A stretch of 6,482 nt of DNA. Source: CAZUMJ01 sp964621605 (GTDB lineage: Bacteria; Actinomycetota; Acidimicrobiia; Acidimicrobiales; Iamiaceae). The notes beneath the pieces were generated by a model. It ran no database searches and was not told the DNA's origin. It saw only the letters and a program-made list of their open reading frames with translations. Position 1 is the first letter of the stretch. Each line of letters begins with the position of its first letter. The DNA lies in NCBI GenBank assembly GCA_964621605.1, contig CAZUMJ010000069.1, forward strand, positions 1 to 6,482, given 5' to 3'. Shown here piece after piece: positions 1-6,270 of this stretch. The translations under genes and the position numbers were made by a program.

Positions 1-370
<370 letters not shown>

Positions 371-383
371 GGACGACGACACG

Positions 384-707
384 ATGGCTGACGCCAAGCA
401 GAAGATCCGGATCCGCCTCAAGGCCTACGACCACGAGGTGATCGACCAGTCCACCAAGAAGATCGTGGAGACGGTGCTGCGCACCCAGGCCACGATCCGT
501 GGCCCGGTGCCGCTCCCCACCGAGAAGCACCGCTACACGGTCATCCGGTCACCCCACAAGGACAAGGACAGCCGCGAGCACTTCGAGATGCGCGTGCACA
601 AGCGTCTGCTCGACATCCTTGACCCGTCTCCCAAGACGGTTGACTCGCTGCAGCGCCTCGAGGTGCCAGCGGGCGTCGACATCGAGATCAAGATCCAGTC
701 GGCCTGA
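384..707 (+). CDS. rpsJ: 30S ribosomal protein S10 (NusE)
   Basis: S10 is a component of the 30S head. In many bacteria it also acts as NusE, pairing with NusB in rRNA transcription antitermination. The product is 107 residues, close to the usual 102-105. Recognisable blocks are KIRIRLKAYDHEVIDQS at the N-terminus, GPVPLPTEKHRYTVIRSPH in the extended loop, EHFEMRVHKRLLDI, and the C-terminal GVDIEIKIQ. I chose the ATG at 384 because it gives the canonical MADAKQKIRIRL start. An in-frame ATG at 318 would lie deep inside tuf and add 22 non-conserved residues. The upstream AGGGA at 369-373 is a modest ribosome binding site, 10 bases from the ATG, that overlaps the tuf stop. The gene sits 13 bases from tuf but 287 bases from rplC, so it appears to be the last gene of the str/tuf unit rather than the first of the S10 unit. 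Confidence 0.98.
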   Translation: MADAKQKIRIRLKAYDHEVIDQSTKKIVETVLRTQATIRGPVPLPTEKHRYTVIRSPHKDKDSREHFEMRVHKRLLDILDPSPKTVDSLQRLEVPAGVDIEIKIQSA

Positions 708-727
708 TTCGTCAGGTCGTCGCGTCT

Positions 728-753
728 GGGGCCCCGCCACAGTGCGGGGCCCC
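728..753 (+). terminator. Candidate terminator hairpin after rpsJ
   Basis: The arm GGGGCCCCGC (728-737) and its perfect complement GCGGGGCCCC (744-753) form a 10-bp all-G/C stem closed by the 6-base loop CACAGT. It begins 20 bases after the rpsJ stop. No T-run follows (the next bases are GCACGCG), so it is not a textbook intrinsic terminator. Hairpins without U-tails have been proposed as terminators in high-GC actinobacteria, although their efficiency is disputed. It could instead protect the 3' end of the upstream mRNA. Confidence 0.55.
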
Positions 754-772
754 GCACGCGCACCGACGGGAC

Positions 773-796
773 TCGCGCCGCGATTTGGCGGCGCGA
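773..796 (+). repeat. Perfect 9-bp inverted repeat overlapping the candidate -35 box
   Basis: The arm TCGCGCCGC (773-781) pairs perfectly with GCGGCGCGA (788-796) across the loop GATTTG. As RNA it would be a second stable hairpin at the end of the rpsJ transcript, again without a T-run. As DNA the symmetric site covers the candidate -35 hexamer at 785-790, so it could equally be an operator. The sequence alone does not decide between terminator and operator. Confidence 0.5.
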
Positions 797-813
797 TGCC
801 CCACCGGTAAAGT
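785..813 (+). promoter_or_regulatory. Candidate sigma-70-type promoter for the rplC unit
   Basis: TTGGCG (785-790) and TAAAGT (808-813) are separated by exactly 17 bases. Each matches the consensus hexamer (TTGACA, TATAAT) at 4 of 6 positions, and the -10 fits the actinobacterial TANNNT pattern. The TAAAG is one of few A/T-rich spots in the GC-rich gap. Transcription would begin near 819-822, giving a leader of roughly 175 bases before rplC. Position between the rpsJ-proximal hairpins and rplC supports the call, but no start site has been measured. Confidence 0.5.
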
Positions 814-880
814 TGCACCTTCGTGCGCCACGGCCTCCGGGCCCAACCGCACCGCACGTCCGAACCGACGTCTACGACGG

Positions 881-894
881 CCCGCCCCGGCGGG
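881..894 (+). promoter_or_regulatory. Small leader hairpin
   Basis: CCCGC (881-885) pairs with GCGGG (890-894) across a 4-base loop. It overlaps the palindrome GGGTACCC at 892-899, so alternative pairings exist. A weaker 5-bp hairpin, ACGTC (856-860) with GACGT (867-871), lies just upstream. In sequence this GC-rich, short hairpins arise by chance, so this matters mainly as part of the leader as a whole. Confidence 0.3.
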
Positions 895-916
895 TACCCC
901 GTAGCGACAACCGAAC

Positions 917-948
917 GACGCTCCGCCGGGTCTCCCGAGCGGAGCGTC
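917..948 (+). promoter_or_regulatory. Strong hairpin in the rplC leader
   Basis: GACGCTCCGC (917-926) pairs with GCGGAGCGTC (939-948). Inside it CGGG (927-930) pairs with CCCG (934-937) around the loop TCT, leaving A938 as a single bulge. This makes 14 base pairs with one bulged adenosine and a 3-base loop, the most stable element I found in the gap. It lies about 46 bases before the rplC ATG. A hairpin with a bulge in a ribosomal-protein leader is a plausible binding site for a repressor protein such as L4 or L3, but I cannot match it to a named leader family. It could also act as an attenuator, though no T-run follows. Confidence 0.5.
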
Positions 949-953
949 CGCGT

Positions 954-991
954 GAACGGCCCGCCGTTCCTCCGCGAGGTAGAGAGAACCA
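954..991 (+). promoter_or_regulatory. rplC translation-initiation region with pairing near the RBS
   Basis: GAACGG (954-959) can pair with CCGTTC (964-969). Directly after, CCTC (969-972) can pair with GAGG (976-979) across the 3-base loop CGC. GAGGT (976-980) is the best Shine-Dalgarno match upstream of rplC, but it lies 14 bases from the ATG, farther than usual. The AGAGAG at 981-986 is closer but weaker. The site is therefore poorer than at most downstream genes in the cluster and could be masked by local pairing. Confidence 0.4.
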
Positions 992-994
992 ACC

Positions 995-1636
995 ATGGCT
1001 TCCAAGGCAATCGTCGGCCTGAAGGTCGGGATGACCCAAGTGTGGGACGAGCAGAACCGCGTCGTCCCGGTCACCGTCCTGCAGGTCTCCCCGTGCCGCA
1101 TCGTCCAGGTCAAGACGACCGAGCGTGACGGCTACAGCGCGCTGCAGGTCACCTACGGTGCCAAGAAGGCGAGCAAGCTCACCAAGCCTGTCGCCGGGCA
1201 GTACGCCAAGGCAGGTGTCGAGCCCGGTGTGCGCCTCGTCGAGCTGCGCCTCGAGGACATCGCCGGCTACGAGGTGGGCCAGGAGCTCGCCGTCGACCTG
1301 CTCGCCGATGGCGACCTGATCGATGTCACGGCCGTGAGCCGAGGCAAGGGCTTCGCCGGTGCGATGAAGCGCCACGGCTTCTCGGGTCAGAAGGCTTCCC
1401 ACGGTGCCCACCGCATCCACCGTGCCCCCGGCTCGGTCGGGTCGTGCGCGACGCCGGCACGTGTCTTCAAGGGACAGCGCATGGCCGGGCGGATGGGCAA
1501 CGAGCGGGTCACCACCCTCAACCTCACGGTCGTCAAGGCCGACTCCGAGCGCGATCTGCTCCTCGTGAAGGGCTCGGTTCCGGGCCCGAAGGGCGGCCTC
1601 GTGCTCGTCCGTGCTGCGGTGAAGGGAGGCAACTGA
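995..1636 (+). CDS. rplC: 50S ribosomal protein L3
   Basis: L3 is an early-assembly 50S protein that binds 23S rRNA near the 3' end and sends a long loop toward the peptidyl-transferase centre. The product is 213 residues, normal for the family (about 205-220). Conserved blocks are the N-terminal IVGLKVGMTQVW, the central SRGKGFAGAMKRHGF, the loop GAHRIHRAPGSVGSCATPAR, VFKGQRMAGRMGNERVT, and the C-terminal LLLVKGSVPGPKGGLVLV. Where E. coli L3 has GSIGQNQ, with the glutamine methylated by PrmB, this protein reads GSVGSCA, so that modification site is absent. The ATG at 995 gives the canonical MASKAIVGLKVGMTQ start. The gene follows a 287-base structured gap and overlaps rplD by one base, so it looks like the first gene of its transcription unit. 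Confidence 0.98.
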   Translation: MASKAIVGLKVGMTQVWDEQNRVVPVTVLQVSPCRIVQVKTTERDGYSALQVTYGAKKASKLTKPVAGQYAKAGVEPGVRLVELRLEDIAGYEVGQELAVDLLADGDLIDVTAVSRGKGFAGAMKRHGFSGQKASHGAHRIHRAPGSVGSCATPARVFKGQRMAGRMGNERVTTLNLTVVKADSERDLLLVKGSVPGPKGGLVLVRAAVKGGN

Positions 1637-2307
1637 TGCCTACCGCCGAGATCCTCTCCACCTCCGGTGAGATCGCGGGCGTCGTGGCGCTCGATGACGC
1701 CGTGTTCGGCGCCGAGCCGAACGTCCCGCTGATGCACCAGGTCGTGACCGCACAGCTCGCCGCACGCCGCGCGGGCACGCAGAGCACCAAGACGCGTGCC
1801 GAGGTTGCCGGTGGCGGTGCCAAGCCGTGGAAGCAGAAGGGCACCGGCCGCGCCCGTGCCGGCTCCAGCCGCATGCCGCACTGGCGTGGTGGCGGTGTGG
1901 CGCTGGGTCCGAAGCCGCGCAGCTACGTCCAGCGCACCCCCAAGAAGATGGTCCGTCTGGCGCTCTACTCGGCCCTTTCCGACCGTGCCGCCGACGGCAA
2001 GGTCATCGTCGTCGAGGCCTGGCCGTTCGAGACCCCCAGCACGAAGGCTGCTGTCGCCGCCCTCGCCGCCATCAAGGCGACAGGCAAGGTCCTGGTCGTG
2101 CTCGGCGAGGACGACGGCGTCGCTGCCCGCAGCTTCCGGAACCTCCAAGGCGTGCAGGTGATCTCCACCCGCGAGCTCAACGTCTACGACGTGCTGGTGT
2201 CGGACTGCGTCGTCTTCACCCGCGAGACAATCCCGACCGGCAAGCCGACGGGCAAGGACGACCGCCGTGGCCCAGCCGCCGGCGCAGACGCGGAAGGTGA
2301 GGCGTAG
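1636..2307 (+). CDS. rplD: 50S ribosomal protein L4
   Basis: L4 binds 23S rRNA; its extended loop helps form the constriction of the peptide exit tunnel. In E. coli it also represses the S10 operon. The product is 223 residues against 201 in E. coli. Residues 1-55 form the start of the globular domain, ending TKTRAEV. Residues 58-98 are the Gly/Arg/Lys-rich tunnel loop with GAKPWKQKGTGRARAG and MPHWRGGG. Lys68 matches E. coli Lys63, a macrolide-resistance position, and is wild type. Residues 199-223 form a non-conserved Gly/Ala/Asp tail. The ATG shares its A with the rplC stop (TGATG) and is served by AGGGAGG at 1623-1629, one of the best ribosome binding sites here. A longer in-frame reading from 1444 is only rplC read in another frame. 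Confidence 0.98.
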   Translation: MPTAEILSTSGEIAGVVALDDAVFGAEPNVPLMHQVVTAQLAARRAGTQSTKTRAEVAGGGAKPWKQKGTGRARAGSSRMPHWRGGGVALGPKPRSYVQRTPKKMVRLALYSALSDRAADGKVIVVEAWPFETPSTKAAVAALAAIKATGKVLVVLGEDDGVAARSFRNLQGVQVISTRELNVYDVLVSDCVVFTRETIPTGKPTGKDDRRGPAAGADAEGEA

Positions 2308-2312
2308 CCACC

Positions 2313-2600
2313 ATGGACTTTCGTGAGGTCCTCATCCGCCCGATCGTGAGCGAGAAGTCGTACGGCCTGCAGGAGCAGGGCGCGTACACCTTCCTCGTGC
2401 ACCCCGACGCTTCCAAGCCCGAGATCCACGACGCCGTGCAACGGCTGTTCAACGTCAAGGTGGCGAAGGTCAACACCCTGAACCGCAAGGGCAAGGCGAC
2501 GCGCAACCGCCGGACCGGCAAGGCCGGCAAGCGTCCCGACACCAAGCGGGCAATCGTCACCCTCGCCGCCGGCGAGCACATCGACCTGTTCGAGGGATAG
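2313..2600 (+). CDS. rplW: 50S ribosomal protein L23
   Basis: L23 sits at the rim of the peptide exit tunnel and is the docking site for trigger factor and the signal recognition particle. The product is 95 residues, normal for bacteria. Family blocks are IRPIVSEKS near the N-terminus, YTFLVHPDASKPEI, VQRLFNVKVAKVNTLN, then the basic loop RKGKATRNRRTGKAGKRPD and the strand KRAIVTL. Glu14 in the VSEK motif matches E. coli Glu18, the trigger-factor contact. The ATG lies 5 bases after the rplD stop. The ribosome binding site GGTGAGG (2296-2302) is inside the end of rplD, 10 bases from the start. No oddities were seen. Confidence 0.98.
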   Translation: MDFREVLIRPIVSEKSYGLQEQGAYTFLVHPDASKPEIHDAVQRLFNVKVAKVNTLNRKGKATRNRRTGKAGKRPDTKRAIVTLAAGEHIDLFEG

Positions 2601-2604
2601 CACC

Positions 2605-3441
2605 ATGGCCCTTCGCAAGCGCAAGCCCACCAGCGCCGGTCGCCGGTTCCAGACCGTCTCCGACTTCTCCGACCTGACGCGCGACCGTCCCGAGAAGTCG
2701 CTGCTGGCGCCGCACTCCAACACCGGTGGCCGCAACAACCTCGGTCGCAAGACGGCACGGCACAAGGGTGGTGCCCACAAGCGCCAGTACCGCCTCGTCG
2801 ACTTCAAGCGCACCAAGGACGGCGTGCCTGCCGTCGTGGCGCACATCGAGTACGACCCCAACCGCAACTGCCGCATCGCGCTGCTGCACTTCCTCGACGG
2901 CGAGAAGCGCTACATCCTCGCCCCGCGTGACGTGAAGGTCGGTGACCGCCTGCAGAACGGGCAGGGCGCCGACATCCGCCCCGGCAACGCGCTGCCGATG
3001 CGCTACATCCCGGTCGGTACGACCGTGCACAACGTCGAGCTGAAGCCCGGCGCGGGCGGCAAGATGGCTCGTTCGGCTGGCTCGAGTGTGCAGCTCGTCG
3101 CCAAGGAGGGCGAGTTCGCCACCCTGCGCCTCCCGAGCTCCGAGATGCGCCGGGTGCCGATCGACTGCCGCGCCACCGTCGGTGAGGTCGGCAACGCCGA
3201 GGCCGAGCTGGTGAAGATCGGCAAGGCGGGTCGGAACCGCTGGAAGGGCGTGCGCCCGCAGACCCGTGGTGTGGCCATGAACCCGGTCGATCACCCCCAC
3301 GGTGGTGGTGAAGGCAAGACCTCCGGTGGTCGCCACCCCGTTTCTCCCTGGGGCAAGCCCGAGGGACGTACCCGTGACAAGAACAAGGAATCTCAAAAGC
3401 TCATCGTCCGGCGTCGTCGTACGCGCGGTGGGCGGAGGTAG
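2605..3441 (+). CDS. rplB: 50S ribosomal protein L2
   Basis: L2 is one of the most conserved 50S proteins; it binds 23S rRNA domain IV, is needed for subunit association, and reaches close to the peptidyl-transferase centre. The product is 278 residues, the expected size. Residues 1-60 are the basic N-terminal arm, with the motif GGRNNLGRKTARHKGGAHKR at about 41-60. The OB-fold and SH3-like RNA-binding domains follow. The hallmark MNPVDHPHGGGEGKTSGGR lies at about residues 225-243; its His230 corresponds to E. coli His229, linked to peptidyl-transferase activity. The C-terminus is a basic RRRRTRGGRR. The gene starts 4 bases after rplW with GAGGGA at 2592-2597 as ribosome binding site. Confidence 0.99.
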   Translation: MALRKRKPTSAGRRFQTVSDFSDLTRDRPEKSLLAPHSNTGGRNNLGRKTARHKGGAHKRQYRLVDFKRTKDGVPAVVAHIEYDPNRNCRIALLHFLDGEKRYILAPRDVKVGDRLQNGQGADIRPGNALPMRYIPVGTTVHNVELKPGAGGKMARSAGSSVQLVAKEGEFATLRLPSSEMRRVPIDCRATVGEVGNAEAELVKIGKAGRNRWKGVRPQTRGVAMNPVDHPHGGGEGKTSGGRHPVSPWGKPEGRTRDKNKESQKLIVRRRRTRGGRR

Positions 3442-3444
3442 ACG

Positions 3445-3729
3445 ATGCCACGCTCACTGAAAAAGGGCCCATTCGTGGACGACCACCTTCTGAAGAAGGT
3501 CGACGTCCTCAACCAGGCGCACGAGAAGAAGGTCATCAAGACCTGGTCGCGGCGTTCCACGATCATCCCCGACATGGTCGGCCACACCATCGCCGTGCAC
3601 GACGGGCGCAAGCACGTCCCGGTGTACGTCACCGAATCGATGGTCGGCCACAAGCTGGGCGAGTTCGCTCCCACCCGTACCTTCAAGTACCACGCGGGCC
3701 AGGAGAAGCAGGTCAGGGGTCGTCGCTGA
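3445..3729 (+). CDS. rpsS: 30S ribosomal protein S19
   Basis: S19 forms a complex with S13 in the 30S head and binds 16S rRNA near the A-site side of the head. The product is 94 residues, typical length. The sequence shows MPRSLKKGPFVDDHLLKKV at the N-terminus, KVIKTWSRRSTIIPDMVGHT in the middle, and the family signature HVPVYVTESMVGHKLGEFAP ahead of the basic C-terminus GRR. It begins 3 bases after rplB behind the strong site GGCGGAGG (3431-3438), which lies inside the rplB stop region. Its TGA overlaps the rplV ATG by one base. Confidence 0.99.
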   Translation: MPRSLKKGPFVDDHLLKKVDVLNQAHEKKVIKTWSRRSTIIPDMVGHTIAVHDGRKHVPVYVTESMVGHKLGEFAPTRTFKYHAGQEKQVRGRR

Positions 3730-4426
3730 TGGCTTTCGGAGCGAAGACCAACGAACGTCCGGGCACTCGGGCTGTGGTGCGCCACGTGCGCATGTCGGCC
3801 TACAAGGCCCGCGAGGTGCTCGACCTGATCCGCGGCAAGCACGTCTCCGAGGCTGACGACATCCTCGCCCTCGTCGAGCGCGACGCCGCGATCGTCATCC
3901 GCAAGGCGTTGGCGTCTGCCGTCGCCAACGCGCAGAACAACGACGGCCAGGACCCCGAGACGTTGTTCGTGTCCGCCTGCTACGCCGACGAGGGCCCGAC
4001 GCTCAAGCGTTGGCGTCCCCGTGCCCGCGGTCGGGCCACGCGCATTCGCAAGCGCACCTGCCACATCACGGTCATCGTGAGCCGCATGGCCGACGACGAC
4101 ATCGCTCGGCGCGAAGCCAAGCAGGCGTCGACCGGCCGCAGCGGGCGTCGAGCCACGCAGGGCAGCGCAGCCGCTCGTCGCGACCGCGTCGCTCGCAGCC
4201 GCCGCCGTGACGCCGAGAAGGCAGGTCTCGCCGAGGACGACACCGTCATCGACGAGCCCGTGACCGACGAGCCCGTGACCGACGAGTCCGTCGCCAGCGA
4301 CGCAGTTGTCGAGCAGGACGTGGCCGCTGACGAGTCGACCGATGTGGTCGACGACGTCGTGACCGACGAGGTCGCCTCTGCAGACGAGGCAGACGTCGTC
4401 GCCGACGACGCCGAGAAGGAGGACTG

Positions 4427-4427
<1 letters not shown>
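3729..4427 (+). CDS. rplV: 50S ribosomal protein L22 with long basic-then-acidic C-terminal tail
   Basis: L22 binds all domains of 23S rRNA, and its beta-hairpin lines the exit tunnel opposite L4. Residues 1-118 are the normal L22 core: VRMSAYKAREVLDLIRGK at 20-37, the hairpin ADEGPTLKRWRPRARGRATR, then KRTCHITVIV. The family is usually about 110-120 residues; this product has 232. Residues 127-165 are basic (12 Arg, 2 Lys, 4 acidic residues). Residues 168-232 are acidic (27 Asp/Glu, one Lys, no Arg), rich in Val, Ala and Thr, with a DEPVT repeat at 175-184. C-terminal extensions of L22 occur in actinobacteria, but I know no function for this one. It overlaps rpsS and rpsC by one base each. 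AGGGG at 3715-3719 is the ribosome binding site. Confidence 0.97.
4251..4292 (+). repeat. Codon-aligned 15-base tandem repeat in the L22 tail
   Basis: GACGAGCCCGTGACC occurs twice without change (4251-4265, 4266-4280), followed by a diverged partial third copy GACGAGTCCGTC (4281-4292). The repeat is in frame and encodes DEPVT, DEPVT, DESV at residues 175-188 of L22. Two exact copies suggest recent duplication, probably by replication slippage, in a tail under loose constraint. A related DVVTDEV stretch occurs further on, near residues 209-215. Confidence 0.85.
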
Positions 4428-5341
<914 letters not shown>

Positions 5342-5344
5342 ATC

Positions 5345-5761
5345 ATGTTGATGCCAAAGAAGGTCAAGCACCGCAAGCAGCACCGCGGTCGCACCGACGG
5401 TCAGGCCAAGGGTGGCACCGAGGTCACCTTCGGTGAGTTCGGGATCCAAGCCCTCGAGCCGGGGTGGATCACCGCCCGCCAGATTGAGGCCGCACGTATT
5501 GCCATGACCCGTCACATCAAGCGTGGCGGCAAGGTCTGGATCAACGTCTTCCCGGACAAGCCCGTCACCGCCAAGCCGGCCGAGACCCGCATGGGTTCCG
5601 GCAAGGGCAACCCCGAGCGCTGGGTCGCCGTGGTGAAGCCGGGACGCATCCTCTTCGAGCTCTCCTACCACGACCCGGCGATCGCCCGGGCCGCGATCGA
5701 GCGAGCCATCCAGAAGCTGCCGATCAAGGCCCGCTTCGTCACGCGGATCGAGGGCCTGTGA
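5345..5761 (+). CDS. rplP: 50S ribosomal protein L16
   Basis: L16 lies at the base of the central protuberance of the 50S subunit and contacts A-site tRNA; it joins late in assembly. The product is 138 residues, the expected size. Hallmarks are MLMPKKVKHRKQHRG at the start, GWITARQIEAARIAMTRHIK, RGGKVWINVFPDKPVT, and the signature ETRMGSGKGNPERWVAVVKP. Arg82 in TRMGSGKG matches E. coli Arg81, hydroxylated there by RoxA (YcfD). I chose the ATG at 5345 over the in-frame ATG at 5351 because MLMPK is the usual N-terminus and GGTGAG (5333-5338) sits 6 bases ahead of it. The gap from rpsC is 3 bases, and the stop overlaps rpmC by one base. Confidence 0.98.
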   Translation: MLMPKKVKHRKQHRGRTDGQAKGGTEVTFGEFGIQALEPGWITARQIEAARIAMTRHIKRGGKVWINVFPDKPVTAKPAETRMGSGKGNPERWVAVVKPGRILFELSYHDPAIARAAIERAIQKLPIKARFVTRIEGL

Positions 5762-5988
5762 TGGCTACCAAGACCGTGCTCGCCGACCTCGACGACGCCC
5801 AGCTCGTCGACAAGCTGGCCGACGCTCGCCAGGAGCTTTTCAACCTCCGGTTCCAGCTCGCCACGGGGCAGCTCGAGAACAACGCACGGGTCGGTCAGAC
5901 CCGCCGTGAGATCGCTCGGCTCCACACCGAGCTTCGGGCGCGTGAGATCGCGGCCGCCGAGGCCCTCGCCCAGAAGGAGCAGTCGTGA
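5761..5988 (+). CDS. rpmC: 50S ribosomal protein L29
   Basis: L29 is a small helical-hairpin protein next to L23 at the exit-tunnel rim. The product is 75 residues, within the usual 60-80. The diagnostic stretch is ELFNLRFQLATGQLENNARV, followed by the helix TRREIARLHTELRARE. An Ala/Glu-rich end, AAAEALAQKEQS, slightly extends the second helix. I chose the ATG at 5761, which overlaps the rplP stop as TGATG and stands 6 bases after GAGGG (5750-5754). A GTG three bases earlier (5758) is in frame but would add only one residue and shorten that spacing. No oddities beyond the short tail. Confidence 0.97.
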   Translation: MATKTVLADLDDAQLVDKLADARQELFNLRFQLATGQLENNARVGQTRREIARLHTELRAREIAAAEALAQKEQS

Positions 5989-6266
5989 TGGCGGACGAGA
6001 CCGCGACAGACGCACGTCCGAACCCCCGCAAGGTCCGTGAAGGCCTCGTGGTGTCGGACGCGATGAACAAGACCGCTGTGGTGGCCGTGACAAGCCGCAA
6101 GCCGCACCCCCGGTACGGCAAGACGGTCGCGCGCACCAACCGGCTCTACGTGCACGACGAGACGAACGACCTGAAGGTCGGCGACCGCGTGCGCGTGCAA
6201 GAGACCCGTCCGCTCTCGAAGCTCAAGCGTTGGCGCCTGCTCGAGGTCCTGGAAAGGGCGAAGTGA
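5988..6266 (+). CDS. rpsQ: 30S ribosomal protein S17
   Basis: S17 is a primary 16S rRNA-binding protein with an OB fold, important for early assembly of the 30S body. The product is 92 residues. The first ten or so (MADETATDARP) are a non-conserved lead-in. The core shows KVREGLVVSDAMNKTAVVAV, HPRYGKTVARTNRLYVHDE, and the family signature GDRVRVQETRPLSKLKRWRL. The ATG at 5988 overlaps the rpmC stop as TGATG and has AAGGAG (5974-5979) 8 bases upstream. A GTG at 5985 is in frame but less likely given the overlap pattern repeated through this operon. The gene is the last of the classical S10 set; rplN follows after 4 bases. Confidence 0.97.
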   Translation: MADETATDARPNPRKVREGLVVSDAMNKTAVVAVTSRKPHPRYGKTVARTNRLYVHDETNDLKVGDRVRVQETRPLSKLKRWRLLEVLERAK

Positions 6267-6270
6267 CGCG

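Larger units (their letters stand above)
708..994 (+). other. Structured intergenic region between rpsJ and rplC
   Basis: This is the only sizeable gap in the window. I see no credible coding sequence in it; the open frames that cross it run into rplC in the wrong frame and resemble no ribosomal or other protein I know. Reading left to right it holds two perfect GC-rich inverted repeats (728-753 and 773-796), a candidate promoter (785-813), and a leader with hairpins at 856-871, 881-894, 917-948, 954-969 and 969-979, followed by the rplC ribosome binding site. The layout is that of an end-of-operon plus start-of-operon boundary. The reading as such is inference; the repeats are directly visible. 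Confidence 0.75.

Noticed and set aside
813..845. TTGCAC (813-818) as an alternative -35 box
   Set aside because: No TANNNT-like or A/T-rich hexamer occurs 16-19 bases downstream; the following sequence is nearly all G/C.
892..899. Palindrome GGGTACCC as an operator
   Set aside because: Eight-base palindromes are common by chance, and it overlaps the stem 881-894. There is no second copy or spaced partner.
813..1128. Plus-strand open frames starting in the rpsJ-rplC gap (813-1022 and 823-1128)
   Set aside because: They run into rplC in the wrong frames, are Arg/Pro-rich as expected for shifted GC-rich DNA, and have no convincing ribosome binding site. A leader peptide cannot be excluded but nothing supports one.
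5758..5760. GTG starts just before rpmC (5758) and rpsQ (5985)
   Set aside because: Each adds only one Met. The adjacent ATGs fit the TGATG overlap used elsewhere in this operon and have better ribosome-binding spacing.
6267..6270. A boundary or promoter between the S10 and spc gene sets
   Set aside because: Only 4 bases separate rpsQ from rplN and no promoter-like pair is apparent in the end of rpsQ, so a separate spc operon is not supported.
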